Assembly (NCBI RefSeq): GCF_014654785.1
Contig: NZ_BNBD01000007.1
Location: 310,001 to 374,000, forward strand
Source: Streptomyces mashuensis
GTDB taxonomy: Bacteria > Actinomycetota > Actinomycetes > Streptomycetales > Streptomycetaceae
Length of the DNA stretch: 64,000 bases
Direction: 5' to 3'
In this document: piece by piece, positions 33,340-41,999 of the stretch
Position numbering within the stretch: the stretch's first letter is position 1
How the letters are laid out: the number at the start of each line of letters is the position of its first letter
Made by a program: the position numbers and the translations under genes
Notes under the pieces: model-generated
Seen by the model: only the letters and a program-made list of their open reading frames with translations
The model's database searches: none
What the model was told of the DNA's origin: nothing

Positions 33340-34607
33340 GCGGTCGGCCTCTCGTCGATGACGCGGACGAGCTTGCCCGAGCGGGGGTTGACGGTCAGGT
33401 CGCCGTGGCGCACCCATTCGACGGTGACCGGGTGCACATGGCCGGCCCGGACGCTGTCGGGGTACAGGGGGCGCACCTCGTCCAGGTGCGTGACGACCGA
33501 CTTGGCCAGCACTTCCAGGCCGGCCGGGTCGTCGTCGCCGGGGGCGGTGGCCAGGCGCAGGACGAGCCCGTCGCGGCCGTCCCGGCGGCGGACGACGAGC
33601 TGGGTGCCGGTGATGCGGCCGTCGGTGTCGGCCTCGGCGACGGCGGCGAAGGTGTCCTGCGCGTAGAGGGAGACGGGTCCGACGCGTACGCCCTCCTCGG
33701 CCCGGCCGAGGATGCGGAAAGTGCCGGCCCCGGGGTCGATCCACTCCGCGCGGTCGCCGGCGGGGTAGCGGATGACGGGCATGAGACGGCGGTACAGCTG
33801 GGTGACGACGACGCGTCCGGGGCGGCCGGCCTCGTGGACGGGCTCCCCGGTGGTCTCGTCGAGGATCTCGACGACGGTGTGCGGGGTGAAGGCGCGGTGC
33901 AGGCGGGTGTCCGGGCCGGGCACGGGCCGGCCCAGGAGGCCGGCGTCGACGCTTGCGTAGCCGAGGGAGCGCGCTTCGGCACGGGGGAACGCGGCGGTCA
34001 GCAGCCTGCGCTGGTCGTCGAAGAGGGCCTCGCCGCCGAAGAACAGCAGCTCGACGGAGGGCAGGGTGCGGCCCGTGGCGACGACGTGCTCGGCGAGGCG
34101 GCACAGGGTCGTCGGCGTGCCGGCGACGACCTGGGCCGCGAAGTCCAGGAGCGCGGTGACGGTGGTTGCGGGGTCGGCGGCGCCGCCGATGGGCAGGCGG
34201 ACGTTGTCGACGGGGGCCTGGGCGAGGGAGTCCAGGACGAAGAGGAAGCTGGCGTAGAGCTCGCCGGCGTAGAACAGGTCCGCCACCCGGTGGCCGGCGC
34301 GCAGGCCGGCGTCGACGAGGCCCTGGCCGAAGGCGGCGGTGAACTCCCGCCATTCCTCGCGGGAGTAGCAGGAGAACTTGGGGGCGCCGGTGGTGCCGCC
34401 GGTCTTGTAGACGACCGCCTCCGACAGCGGGCCGGTCAGGACCTGGTTGCCGTGCAGCGTGTTGGCCGCCCAGAAGGCGTCCTGGTCGACGACGGGCAGG
34501 TCGGTCAGCCGGTCGGTGCCGGGCGGCAGACCGGCGTAGAGCGCCGCATAAAAGGGGGAGTTATGGCGGGCATAACGGATGAGGTCCGAAAGTTGAAGGA
34601 CGGACAT
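33336..34607 (-). CDS. PaaK/LuxE-like adenylate-forming enzyme, first gene of the operon
   Basis: 423 residues. The N-terminal ARHNSPFYAALYAGL and the P-loop YKTGGTTGAPKFSCYS (68-83) are typical of the phenylacetate-CoA ligase/coenzyme F390 synthetase group. LLFFGGEALFDDQRR, SLGYASVDAGLLG and VTQLYRRLMPVIRYPAGDRA follow, and the C-terminal lobe ends in NPRSGKLVRVIDE with a catalytic-type lysine. The ATG at 34607 follows GGCAAAGG. Its first codons are unusually AT-rich (TAT, CTT, CAA, TTT) for this genome. It should activate a carboxylic acid as the adenylate, perhaps for thioester formation. Confidence 0.8.
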   Translation of the reverse strand: MSVLQLSDLIRYARHNSPFYAALYAGLPPGTDRLTDLPVVDQDAFWAANTLHGNQVLTGPLSEAVVYKTGGTTGAPKFSCYSREEWREFTAAFGQGLVDAGLRAGHRVADLFYAGELYASFLFVLDSLAQAPVDNVRLPIGGAADPATTVTALLDFAAQVVAGTPTTLCRLAEHVVATGRTLPSVELLFFGGEALFDDQRRLLTAAFPRAEARSLGYASVDAGLLGRPVPGPDTRLHRAFTPHTVVEILDETTGEPVHEAGRPGRVVVTQLYRRLMPVIRYPAGDRAEWIDPGAGTFRILGRAEEGVRVGPVSLYAQDTFAAVAEADTDGRITGTQLVVRRRDGRDGLVLRLATAPGDDDPAGLEVLAKSVVTHLDEVRPLYPDSVRAGHVHPVTVEWVRHGDLTVNPRSGKLVRVIDERPTA

Positions 34608-35044
34608 ACGGCCTTTGCCTAGGTCGTTCGGTTGGTTGAAGATTGTGCGGTTTTTCGTGGCACAGCAACGCGCGGCGGGGTCTGGCCAGTTGATCCCGTC
34701 GCGCGACTGTCGAAGGTGTTCCGTGAAGTGCGTGGATTGCATCCTCACCGTCGTGACGCGACTACGATTTGAGATCTGACGCGCGGTCACGGGGGAACGC
34801 CTTAGAAGATAGCGCACAGCGCGCGCTTCTCTGACCACATGTCAGGTGAACGTGGCCTGAAACCTTGCTTTCATCTGTCAGGGGTACGTCAGGGCCGGTC
34901 GCCCACCGGGCATCCCCGGCGGCCGGCCCGGCGGGCAGCGTGGCGGAATCTGCGCACGGCGGGCCCCCGGCGGCCCGGGGCGGGGGTGTGCAACCGCGGT
35001 GTGCGGCAGGACCGGTCGCCCCGGAAGTCTGATATACAGACGTC
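34608..35044. promoter_or_regulatory. Intergenic control region between the LuxC/LuxE operon and the LLM gene
   Basis: 437 bases with no gene that I can support. The left half (about 34608-34860) is clearly less GC-rich than the rest of the window, as expected for promoters. It includes an inverted repeat CTGAC-CACAT-GTCAG at 34831-34845, and GTCAGG/CCTGA half-sites recur around 34841-34882. These may be operators for divergent control. No -10/-35 pair is certain. Confidence 0.45.
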
Positions 35045-35926
35045 ATGCCTTCGCAGCGCCAATTACGCTTCGGTGTCAACATGTTCGTTCCCGGTTCGCG
35101 CCGCGAGTGGAGCGCGAAATTCCGCAGAGCCGAGGAACTCGGTTTCGACGTCATCGGAGTGGCCGATCACCTCGGGTTCTCCGCGCCTTTCCCGGCAATG
35201 CTGCTCGCCGCCGAAGCGACCGAACGCGTACGGCTGAACACATTCGTACTGAACACGCCGTTCTACAACCCCGTCCTCCTCGCACGTGACGTGGCGAGCA
35301 CCGACCAATTCATCGACGGTCGCATGGAACTCGGGCTCGGCGCAGGCTATGTGAAGGCCGAGTACGACGCCGCGGGAATGCCGTTCCCCAGCGGCGGGAA
35401 ACGGGTCGAACAGCTGGAACGGACGGTCACCACGTTGCGTTCCCTGTTCGCGGACAAGGAATACCAGCCGCGTCCGGCCCAGCCGTCCGGGCCTCCGCTG
35501 CTGATCGCGGGCTGGGGCGACCGGCTGCTGCGGGTGGCCGCCGCGCACGCCGACATCATCGCCTTTCCCGGCGGCTGGGCCAGTGCCGACGGCGAGGACA
35601 TTCATCTGGCCGGCGCCGCACAGATGGAGGAACGGCTCGCCTATGTGCGCGGCCTGCTCGGTGACCGCGCCGACGCCGTGGAGCTGAACCTTCTGGTGCA
35701 GCAGGTGATTCCGCCCGCCGCACAGTCCGTGATGCCCGACAGGTTCGAGCCGCTGCCGCCTGATGCCGCACACAGCCCCGAGGAGATTCCCAGCGTACTG
35801 ACCGGAACCCCGGCGGAGATGGCGCAACAAATCGAGGACCGCCGCGAACGCTACGGCTTCACCTATTTCACGGTCATGGAATACAACATGGAGAACTTCG
35901 CGCCGGTCATCGCCGAGCTGCGCTGA
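35045..35926 (+). CDS. LLM-class (F420-dependent type) oxidoreductase
   Basis: 293 residues with a luciferase-like TIM barrel: FGVNMFVPGSRREWSAKFRR at the first strand, LGFDVIGVADHLGF, GRMELGLGAGYVKAEYDAAG and the C-terminal YGFTYFTVMEYNMENFAPVI. The GLGAGY segment and GWGDRLLRVAAAHAD fit the F420-binding group of this superfamily. The seventh codon is TTA, so translation should depend on the bldA tRNA. It is followed 17 bases later by a histidine phosphatase. It may reduce an imine or enoyl group in the product of the flanking operons. That is inference from position. Confidence 0.82.
   Translation: MPSQRQLRFGVNMFVPGSRREWSAKFRRAEELGFDVIGVADHLGFSAPFPAMLLAAEATERVRLNTFVLNTPFYNPVLLARDVASTDQFIDGRMELGLGAGYVKAEYDAAGMPFPSGGKRVEQLERTVTTLRSLFADKEYQPRPAQPSGPPLLIAGWGDRLLRVAAAHADIIAFPGGWASADGEDIHLAGAAQMEERLAYVRGLLGDRADAVELNLLVQQVIPPAAQSVMPDRFEPLPPDAAHSPEEIPSVLTGTPAEMAQQIEDRRERYGFTYFTVMEYNMENFAPVIAELR
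35063..35065 (+). promoter_or_regulatory. TTA codon (bldA target) in the LLM gene
   Basis: Codon 7 of the LLM oxidoreductase is TTA. In Streptomyces this codon is read by the bldA leucine tRNA, made late in growth, and is typical of developmentally timed secondary-metabolite genes. Confidence 0.8.
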
Positions 35927-35943
35927 CGGGAAAAGGCGACCCC

Positions 35944-36585
35944 ATGAGCACCGGCACCCCCACCACCCTTTTGCTGCTGCGGCACGGCGAGACGGCACTG
36001 ACACCGCAGAAGCGGATATCCGGCAGCGGCGGACCCGACCCGGAGCTGTCGGAGGCCGGGCTGCGGCAGGCCGAGGCCGCCGCGAGGAGGCTTGCGGCAC
36101 GCGGCGCCGTGCAGGCGGTGGTGTCCTCACCGCTGCGCCGGGCCCGGCAGACGGCCGAGGCGGCGGCACGACGGCTCGGCCTGGACGTCCACATCGACGA
36201 AGGGCTCACCGAGGCGGATTTCGGCGCCTGGGAGGGGCTGACGTTCGCCGAGGTGCGCGAGCGCCACCCGGACGAGATGGCAGCCTGGCTCGCCTCGCCG
36301 GACGCGGTGCCCGGCGGCACCGGGGAGACCTTCTCCTCGGTTGCCCGCCGGGCCACGCTCTCACGCGACCGGCTCCTGGCACGGTACGAGGGGCGGACCG
36401 TGCTGGTCGTGTCCCATGTCGGGGTGTTGCGGACACTGATCCGGCTGGCACTGGGCGCGCCACCCGAGACGCTGTTCCGCATGGAACTGTCGGCGGCCTC
36501 GCTGTCGGCCGTCACCTATGACGGGCAGGGGAACGCGACGGTGCACTCGCTGAACGACACCGCGCACCTGGCGGACCACCGCTGA
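35944..36585 (+). CDS. Histidine phosphatase (phosphoglycerate-mutase-like)
   Basis: 213 residues. The catalytic RHG motif is LLLLRHGETAL, with His14 as the likely phospho-acceptor. SSPLRRARQTAEAAA supplies the second arginine, EADFGAWEGLTF the acid, and LVVSHVGVLRTL the second catalytic His near 158. The family removes phosphate from small molecules or proteins. In the same transcription unit as the LLM enzyme (17-base gap). Its last 74 bases overlap the 3' end of the convergent aldehyde dehydrogenase. Confidence 0.85.
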   Translation: MSTGTPTTLLLLRHGETALTPQKRISGSGGPDPELSEAGLRQAEAAARRLAARGAVQAVVSSPLRRARQTAEAAARRLGLDVHIDEGLTEADFGAWEGLTFAEVRERHPDEMAAWLASPDAVPGGTGETFSSVARRATLSRDRLLARYEGRTVLVVSHVGVLRTLIRLALGAPPETLFRMELSAASLSAVTYDGQGNATVHSLNDTAHLADHR

Positions 36586-37966
36586 CCCCGGCAGCCGGAA
36601 CGACTCCGCAGCGGACCGTCTTCGTGCGCATGAGGAATTCGGCGAGATAGCCGTCGTGCGGCAGCCCGTGCGCCATCCACGGCGTCGGATGGTCACCGAC
36701 GTAGACGTTGGCGATGGTCGGCTCGGCCACCAACGCGTCGATCAGCTCCGCGTCGGTGGTGACGGCGGTGAGGACGAGGGTGTCGCGCAGCGGCCGCAGC
36801 CCGGCGTCGCGGTCCCACGGTGCGACCCACGCACAAGGGAAGCCCAGCTCCAGCCCCAGCTGTTCGGCGAACGGGCTGTCGAGCTGGTGCACCGCCGGCC
36901 GGAGCACCGCCGAACCGTCGCCGAGCTCGTCGACGACACCGTCCCCGCCGAGCCACGCCTTCGTCCCCGCGGCCCGCTGCCGCAGGTACCCGTCCCACCG
37001 GCGGGCGAGACCGACGGGCTGCACCGGCAGGACCGCGCGTTCGTCCGTCGGGGGCAGGCTGGGCAGCGCGGCGAGGCGTTCCGCGATCGCCGCGGCCACG
37101 GGGGAGGGGTCGCCCTCGACCAGGATGCCCGTGGCGTTGACGCACCCGGTGCCCCCACCACTGCTGATCGACTCCACGATGGTGCCGACGAGCGGCTCCC
37201 AGTCGGTCTCGGCGGTGATGAGGATCTTCGAGCGCCCCGGGCCCTGCGGCAGAACGCGCGCATCACCCGCGTACTTGCCCACGACGTCCGCACCGCCGTA
37301 CACCATGCCGAAGTCGGCGTGCCGGAGGATGTCGTCGGCCACGTCGTGGTCGGTGGACAGCAACGCGATGCCCTCGTCGCCGAAACCGGCCTCGCGCAGG
37401 GCGGTGACCAGCCGGTGCGGGGTGAACGGCTCCCGGCGGGAGGGCCGCACGGCGACGCGGTAGCCGAGCGCGAGGGCGTCCAGCCACCCCTGGTGCACCG
37501 CCGGGTGATTGCCCGCCGCATGCACGGCGAACACCTCACCGCGCCGGGTCCACACCGCAGCACCGTCCCGGGCCCGCGGATCGCGCCACGAGCCGACCGC
37601 GGCGGCCGGCCGTGCGTTCTCCACGCTCCGGTGGATCTGCTCGGCGGCCCGCGCAATGTCGTCGGTGGCATGGCGCACCACCGAAATCGGTATGCCGGTG
37701 ACCGTGCTGACGGTGTGCTGGTACTCCTCCGGCGTCAGCCCCGCCACCGACTGCGTGGCGAAGGCCCGGGCCGCCCGGGCGAATGCCGCGACCCGCGCGT
37801 CGAGGGGCAGCGCCGGCGCCCGGCGCATGGCCTTGATCGCCCGCGTGACGTAGAGCGAGGGCGCCAGACTCAAGGTCGCCACCGGGTTTCCGGCGAGGTC
37901 CCGAATGGTCTCCTGGCGCCGGGACCGATACGGGCCGCCGGGGCCCAGAACATCCAGGGACAACAT
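36512..37966 (-). CDS. Aldehyde-dehydrogenase-fold acyl reductase
   Basis: 484 residues. The NAD(P)-binding part includes FAVHAAGNHPAVHQGW and YRVAVRPSRREPFTPH, and the active-site cysteine is Cys275 in SSGGGTGCVNATG, as in aldehyde dehydrogenases. It lies directly after a PaaK-like adenylating enzyme (ATGA overlap), so reduction of an activated acid to an aldehyde, or the reverse, is likely. The C-terminal 25 or so residues run into the convergent phosphatase gene and are Arg/Ser-rich without structure, which suggests that an earlier stop was lost. It is the last gene of a four-gene leftward operon. Confidence 0.78.
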   Translation of the reverse strand: MLSLDVLGPGGPYRSRRQETIRDLAGNPVATLSLAPSLYVTRAIKAMRRAPALPLDARVAAFARAARAFATQSVAGLTPEEYQHTVSTVTGIPISVVRHATDDIARAAEQIHRSVENARPAAAVGSWRDPRARDGAAVWTRRGEVFAVHAAGNHPAVHQGWLDALALGYRVAVRPSRREPFTPHRLVTALREAGFGDEGIALLSTDHDVADDILRHADFGMVYGGADVVGKYAGDARVLPQGPGRSKILITAETDWEPLVGTIVESISSGGGTGCVNATGILVEGDPSPVAAAIAERLAALPSLPPTDERAVLPVQPVGLARRWDGYLRQRAAGTKAWLGGDGVVDELGDGSAVLRPAVHQLDSPFAEQLGLELGFPCAWVAPWDRDAGLRPLRDTLVLTAVTTDAELIDALVAEPTIANVYVGDHPTPWMAHGLPHDGYLAEFLMRTKTVRCGVVPAAGVSGGPPGARCRSASAPSRSPARHR

Positions 37967-39024
37967 CAGTACACGCCCTCGATCACCGTCGTGTCGCCGA
38001 AGGACGCCACGGGGGTGACGTCGGCGACCGCATCACCGAAGCCGCCGTCCACCGGCGCGATCCGGGTCGCGTAGTCCCGCTCCAGGTTGTTGACCAGCAG
38101 GGCCGTCCGGCTCATGTGGTGCGTCAGGACCTGCCCGCGCTCGCCGTACGGCACGACCTCGCCGGTGTCGGGGTCGACCACCCGGAACGTGGTGTACGGA
38201 GCGAACGAGTCGAACACGCACGGCTCGTCGCGACCGAGGCCGGGCCGCTCCACCGAGGTGCCCAGCATCATCGTGCCGCCGTACCCGCCGACGAACGTGG
38301 CGTCGGGGAACACCTCGTCGCGCAGCAGGTCCCGGGTGTCGGCGTCCATGTGCGTACCGCCCCAGATGATCGCGCGGACCTTCCGGTTCACCAGCTCCAC
38401 CAGGTCGTCGTGGTGCGCGAGGCGCTCCAGCAGCGGCGGGGTGGCGAACAGGACGCCCACGTCCTGGCCGGCCAGAATGTAGCCGACCTGCTCGATGAGG
38501 TGATCGGTGTAGGCGCCGGCCACGTCCGTCCGGCCCTGCGCGAGCAGCTTCTTCACCCATCGCGGGTCCAGGTCGATGAAGAAGTTCACCCCGCCCCGGG
38601 ACAGCGCGGTGTCGGCCGCCATGGCCCCGACATTGTGCGGCCCGCTGGGGACCGCACTGAGCCAGTCGACATTGCGGGGTACGCCGTGGGAATCCAGTCG
38701 CTCACTGAACCATTCGACGCTGCGCCGCTGCCACTCCGCGGCGTACATCACCCGCTTGGGCTGCCCCGTGGTGCCGCCGCTCTCGTAGACGGCCGCCCCG
38801 TGCCCGTCACCGTAGCCACGCGGAATCAGCTCATGGACGCCGACATCGCGCAGCTCGTCGACCACGTTGGGGAACAGGCGGAGGTCGTCGAAGTCCTTGA
38901 CGTCGGTCAGCGGGTCGAAGCCGAGGGTCCCGGCCCGCTTCAGCCAGAACGGTGACCCGGTCTCCGGACTGAAGTGCCACTGCATCATCTCCCGGACGAA
39001 CTCTCCGCCGGTGTGCTCGACCAT
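37966..39024 (-). CDS. PaaK/LuxE-like adenylate-forming enzyme
   Basis: 352 residues, starting at the ATG at 39024 with AGAGGA six bases upstream. The P-loop is AVYESGGTTGQPKRVMY (78-94). Later motifs are IIWGGTHMDADTRDLL, FVGGYGGTMMLGTSV and VVPYGERGQVLTHHMS. It is shorter than PaaK (about 430) and lacks most of the C-terminal lobe, which in this family makes a LuxE-like acyl-transfer role more likely than CoA ligation. Its stop overlaps the aldehyde dehydrogenase start, and the DAO-family oxidase gene is 42 bases upstream. Confidence 0.78.
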   Translation of the reverse strand: MVEHTGGEFVREMMQWHFSPETGSPFWLKRAGTLGFDPLTDVKDFDDLRLFPNVVDELRDVGVHELIPRGYGDGHGAAVYESGGTTGQPKRVMYAAEWQRRSVEWFSERLDSHGVPRNVDWLSAVPSGPHNVGAMAADTALSRGGVNFFIDLDPRWVKKLLAQGRTDVAGAYTDHLIEQVGYILAGQDVGVLFATPPLLERLAHHDDLVELVNRKVRAIIWGGTHMDADTRDLLRDEVFPDATFVGGYGGTMMLGTSVERPGLGRDEPCVFDSFAPYTTFRVVDPDTGEVVPYGERGQVLTHHMSRTALLVNNLERDYATRIAPVDGGFGDAVADVTPVASFGDTTVIEGVY

Positions 39025-39066
39025 GCTTTTCCTCTCGAACGAATGAAACACCTGCCCGGCGGCTTC

Positions 39067-40179
39067 CTACGCGGTCCCGGCCGGGACCCCGGGGCAGCGG
39101 GCGGTGGAGAGACCGGCCGTGTCGATCCAGGACTCCTTGCCGAGCACGAGGTCGTGGACGATCTCCCCGGCGGCGGGGGCCTGGCAGATCCCCTGCCCGG
39201 AGAAGCCGGCCGCGTAGACGAACGGGCGGGAGGGATCGCGGCCGATGAAGGCCATTCCGTCCGGGCTGACGTCGAGGTTTCCGCTCCACCCGTGCTCGAG
39301 GCCCTGGCCGGCGAGGGCCGGGAACGTCGTGCCGAGGTGGTGCGACACCCGTTGCAGCCAGGCATCCCGGGTCTCGTCCGGCCCGGGGCGGCCCATGCCG
39401 ACCAGGATGCGGTCTCCCCAGCTCCGGATCCGCAGGCTGGACGGGTGCATGGTCATCGGCAGGGCGTCGCGCGGGGCACTGCCGGCGGCGTCGGCCAGGA
39501 GCATCTCGACGGGGTACGTGGTGACGGGAAGGTGCACGCCGGCCATGGCGGCGACCGTTCCCGCCCAGGGGCCCGCCGCGCAGACGACGGTGTCGGCGCG
39601 AATGCTGCCCGCGGGCGTGTGGACCAGCCCGTCCGGGTCGATGCCGGTGACAGGTGTCTCCGTTCGCAGGACGGCGCCGGCCTGCCGGGCGGCTGCGGCG
39701 TAGCCACGTACGATCGCGGGCGGATCGCAGGCGTAGGCCTCGGGCGCCCAAGCCGCCGCCAGGACGGTCCGCTCGTCGACCAGAGGGTTGATCCGCGCCG
39801 CTTCGGCGGCGGTCACGAGTTCGACGTCCACTCCGGCCGCCTGCTGGGCGGCCCGGGTGTCCCGGAAGTCCTGCACCTGCTGTTCGTCGGTGAACAGCAC
39901 GAGCAGGCCGATGCGCTCCAGCCCGAGGTCGGTTCCGGTCCGTTCGGCGAATTCCTGGTAGGCCGCCAGGCTCCGCACGGCCAGGCTGCTGATGAGGGGG
40001 TTGCCGGGAAAGTAGGTGCGCACCACGCCCGCCGTGGTCCCGGACGTTCCCGAGCCGAGCGCGCCACTCTCCAGCAGGACGGTGCCGACGCCCGCCTCGG
40101 CCAGCCGGCACGCTGCCGAGGTGCCGATGACGCCGCCGCCGATGACGAGGACGTCCGTGCGGTCGGGGAGCCCGCTCAC
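39067..40179 (-). CDS. DAO-family FAD oxidase (sarcosine/glycine-oxidase-like)
   Basis: 370 residues from a GTG at 40179. The FAD motif DVLVIGGGVIGTSAACRLAE is at about 9-28, followed by VLLESGALGSGTSGTTAG, the typical sarcosine-oxidase-like run after the ribose-binding Glu. FSGQGICQAPAAGEIVHDLV near the C-terminus completes the FAD site. Such enzymes oxidise N-methyl or primary amino acids to imines or keto acids. It is translationally coupled to the cucumopine-synthase-like gene (GTGA overlap), so its amine or imine product could feed that enzyme, or it may oxidise the condensation product. Confidence 0.83.
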   Translation of the reverse strand: MSGLPDRTDVLVIGGGVIGTSAACRLAEAGVGTVLLESGALGSGTSGTTAGVVRTYFPGNPLISSLAVRSLAAYQEFAERTGTDLGLERIGLLVLFTDEQQVQDFRDTRAAQQAAGVDVELVTAAEAARINPLVDERTVLAAAWAPEAYACDPPAIVRGYAAAARQAGAVLRTETPVTGIDPDGLVHTPAGSIRADTVVCAAGPWAGTVAAMAGVHLPVTTYPVEMLLADAAGSAPRDALPMTMHPSSLRIRSWGDRILVGMGRPGPDETRDAWLQRVSHHLGTTFPALAGQGLEHGWSGNLDVSPDGMAFIGRDPSRPFVYAAGFSGQGICQAPAAGEIVHDLVLGKESWIDTAGLSTARCPGVPAGTA

Positions 40180-41144
40180 GGCCGGCCGACCGGCTCGCCG
40201 GCGCGCAGCTGGCGCAGGTGGTCCCCGGTGTCCCACGGGTACAGGTGCAGGTTCCAGCCGCCCAGGCAGTTGATGTAGAGCGCCAGCTGGCTGACCACGC
40301 TCAGGAAGTCGTCGCGGTCGAGCCGGTCGAGGCAGGCCAGGAAGCGCTGGGTGAAGCTCCACAGCTGCTCCAGGCCGCAGTAGCCCAGGAACTCGGCAGG
40401 AACACCGACCAGCAGGCGCGCCATGTGACGCAGTGACTCGATGGGCATGCCCTGGACCGTGGCCCGGGCCAGACCACCGTAGGTGGCGTACCCCAGCGGA
40501 CGGGTCTCGCCGTTGACGAACAGCAGCGTGGGCAGCACCGTCTCGAAGCTGCCCGCCCCGGAGGGGATCACGCCCGCGTGGAGGCCGGCGAGTTCCTCGG
40601 GCGCGGTCAGCCAGGCCCGCTCGGTCGCGGTGTACACGTCCTGGAGGAGACGGTTCGCCTCGGGATCGGCGGCGGTCAGGAGCGGAATGCTGTGGCCGCC
40701 TTCGGCCCCCGCCCTGCGGACCTCCACCAGGATGGGCTTCTTCGTCGAATAGACCGAATCCCAGACGGCCTTTCCGGCCTCCAGCAGTGCGGGCATGTCC
40801 TCCTCGCGGATCCTGCCCACCGGGGTGGCCGGCATCGGTTCGGTCAACGTGCCGTATTTGATGCCCAGGTGCTGGAGACCGGAGCAGAACACGGTCCCGT
40901 CGGGCGCCTCGCGCCGGTCCGCGATCCGCGTGGACGCGGACAGGTGCAGCAGCGACGGGATCGGTGCCGCGTGGTACAGATGCTGTCCCGCTATCAGCGC
41001 GTGTCCCTGAAGACTCTGGTAGGGCAGAGCCTCCCAGAGGGCATCGGCAAGTTCGGGATTGCGACCGTCGAGTTCCGCGGTCACGGTGACACCCAGGTCG
41101 GGCCAGGAAATCTCGATATGCCGGCCGGATAATGCAGAAGTCAA
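40176..41144 (-). CDS. Cucumopine/mikimopine-synthase-like protein
   Basis: 322 residues. The first 165 resemble the cyclophilin-like N-terminal domain of Agrobacterium cucumopine and mikimopine synthases: ISWPDLGVTVTAELD, a QGHALIAGQHLYH strand, KYGTLTEPMPATPVGRI and AVWDSVYSTKKPILVEVRR, the last being the most telling match. The rest is a helical bundle ending in NLHLYPWDTG, as in those synthases. Cucumopine synthases condense histidine with 2-oxoglutarate into a cyclised imine product. The substrate here is unknown. The start is a TTG with AGGGGA five to six bases upstream; codon 5 is TTA. First gene of a leftward operon with an amine oxidase, a ligase and an aldehyde dehydrogenase. Confidence 0.68.
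   Translation of the reverse strand: MTSALSGRHIEISWPDLGVTVTAELDGRNPELADALWEALPYQSLQGHALIAGQHLYHAAPIPSLLHLSASTRIADRREAPDGTVFCSGLQHLGIKYGTLTEPMPATPVGRIREEDMPALLEAGKAVWDSVYSTKKPILVEVRRAGAEGGHSIPLLTAADPEANRLLQDVYTATERAWLTAPEELAGLHAGVIPSGAGSFETVLPTLLFVNGETRPLGYATYGGLARATVQGMPIESLRHMARLLVGVPAEFLGYCGLEQLWSFTQRFLACLDRLDRDDFLSVVSQLALYINCLGGWNLHLYPWDTGDHLRQLRAGEPVGRP
41130..41132 (-). promoter_or_regulatory. TTA codon (bldA target) in the cucumopine-synthase-like gene
   Basis: Codon 5 of the first gene of the leftward operon reads TTA on the coding strand. With ATGA/GTGA coupling downstream, slow reading of this codon would hold back the next genes too. It suggests production tied to development. Confidence 0.75.
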
Positions 41145-41377
41145 GACGTTCCCCTGTTCGGTGAGATGTCGCCGCTGTTATTTCTCTGGAAAAGAGTCAC
41201 GGACGGAGATGATCTCCACGCCCTGCTCGGGAGAGACTACATGCCATGACCAACTGGTCAACCGCCGTGTTCAAGTGGCGCGTTGGCCGGGCGAAAACCC
41301 CGCGCGCCCGGCGGCGATCGAGGGCAACATGACGTACTGTCCGTCCCTTTCCGCCGCATCCGTGAGGAGCACGCCCC

Positions 41378-41992
41378 TTGAGCGTCGAATTCCTGGTCAC
41401 GTCCCTCGTCGTGACGCTTTCACCCGGCACCGGCGTCCTGTACACATTGGCCACCGGTCTGTCCCGCGGCTTCCGGCCCAGTGTCGTCGCCGCCTTCGGG
41501 TGCACCCTCGGGATCGTCCCCCACCTGGCCGCCACCGTGCTGGGCCTGGCGGCGCTCATGCACACCAGCGCCCTGGCGTTCCGGACGCTCAAGTACCTCG
41601 GCGTCGCCTACCTGTTGTACGTCGCGTGGAAGACGTGGCGCGACCGCGGGACCCTGAGCGTCGACGAGCAGCAGGGCGAGCCGCCGTCGGCGGCCCGGGT
41701 GACCCTGACCGGTGTCCTGCTCAACCTCCTCAACCCGAAGCTCACCATCTTCTTCCTGGCGTTCCTGCCGCAGTTCGTCGGCGCGGGGGAGGCGCACCCG
41801 GTGCCGCGGATGCTGGAGCTGGGCGCCGTCTTCATGCTGATGACGTTCGTGGTCTTCGCCGGCTACGGCCTGCTGGCCGCCTCCGTCCGCGACCACGTGC
41901 TCTCCCGGCCCCGGGTCCTGACGTGGATGCGCCGCACCTTCGCCGGCGCGTTCGTGGCGCTGGGCGCCAAGCTCGCGTTCACCGACGCCTGA
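41378..41992 (+). CDS. LysE/RhtB-family amino-acid exporter
   Basis: 204 residues with six hydrophobic segments. VVTLSPGTGVLYTLATGLSRG at the N-terminus is the LysE family signature, and GVLLNLLNPKLTIFFLAFLPQF forms the conserved middle. The start is a TTG at 41378 with GAGGAG about nine bases upstream. It diverges from the cucumopine-like operon across 233 bases. LysE exporters remove amino acids and small derivatives, which fits an amino-acid-derived, opine-like product. Confidence 0.85.
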   Translation: MSVEFLVTSLVVTLSPGTGVLYTLATGLSRGFRPSVVAAFGCTLGIVPHLAATVLGLAALMHTSALAFRTLKYLGVAYLLYVAWKTWRDRGTLSVDEQQGEPPSAARVTLTGVLLNLLNPKLTIFFLAFLPQFVGAGEAHPVPRMLELGAVFMLMTFVVFAGYGLLAASVRDHVLSRPRVLTWMRRTFAGAFVALGAKLAFTDA

Positions 41993-41999
41993 CGGGCGG

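Noticed and set aside
27190..34607. Bioluminescence lux operon
   Set aside because: luxA, luxB and luxD are absent, and an exporter and GNAT gene are inside the operon.
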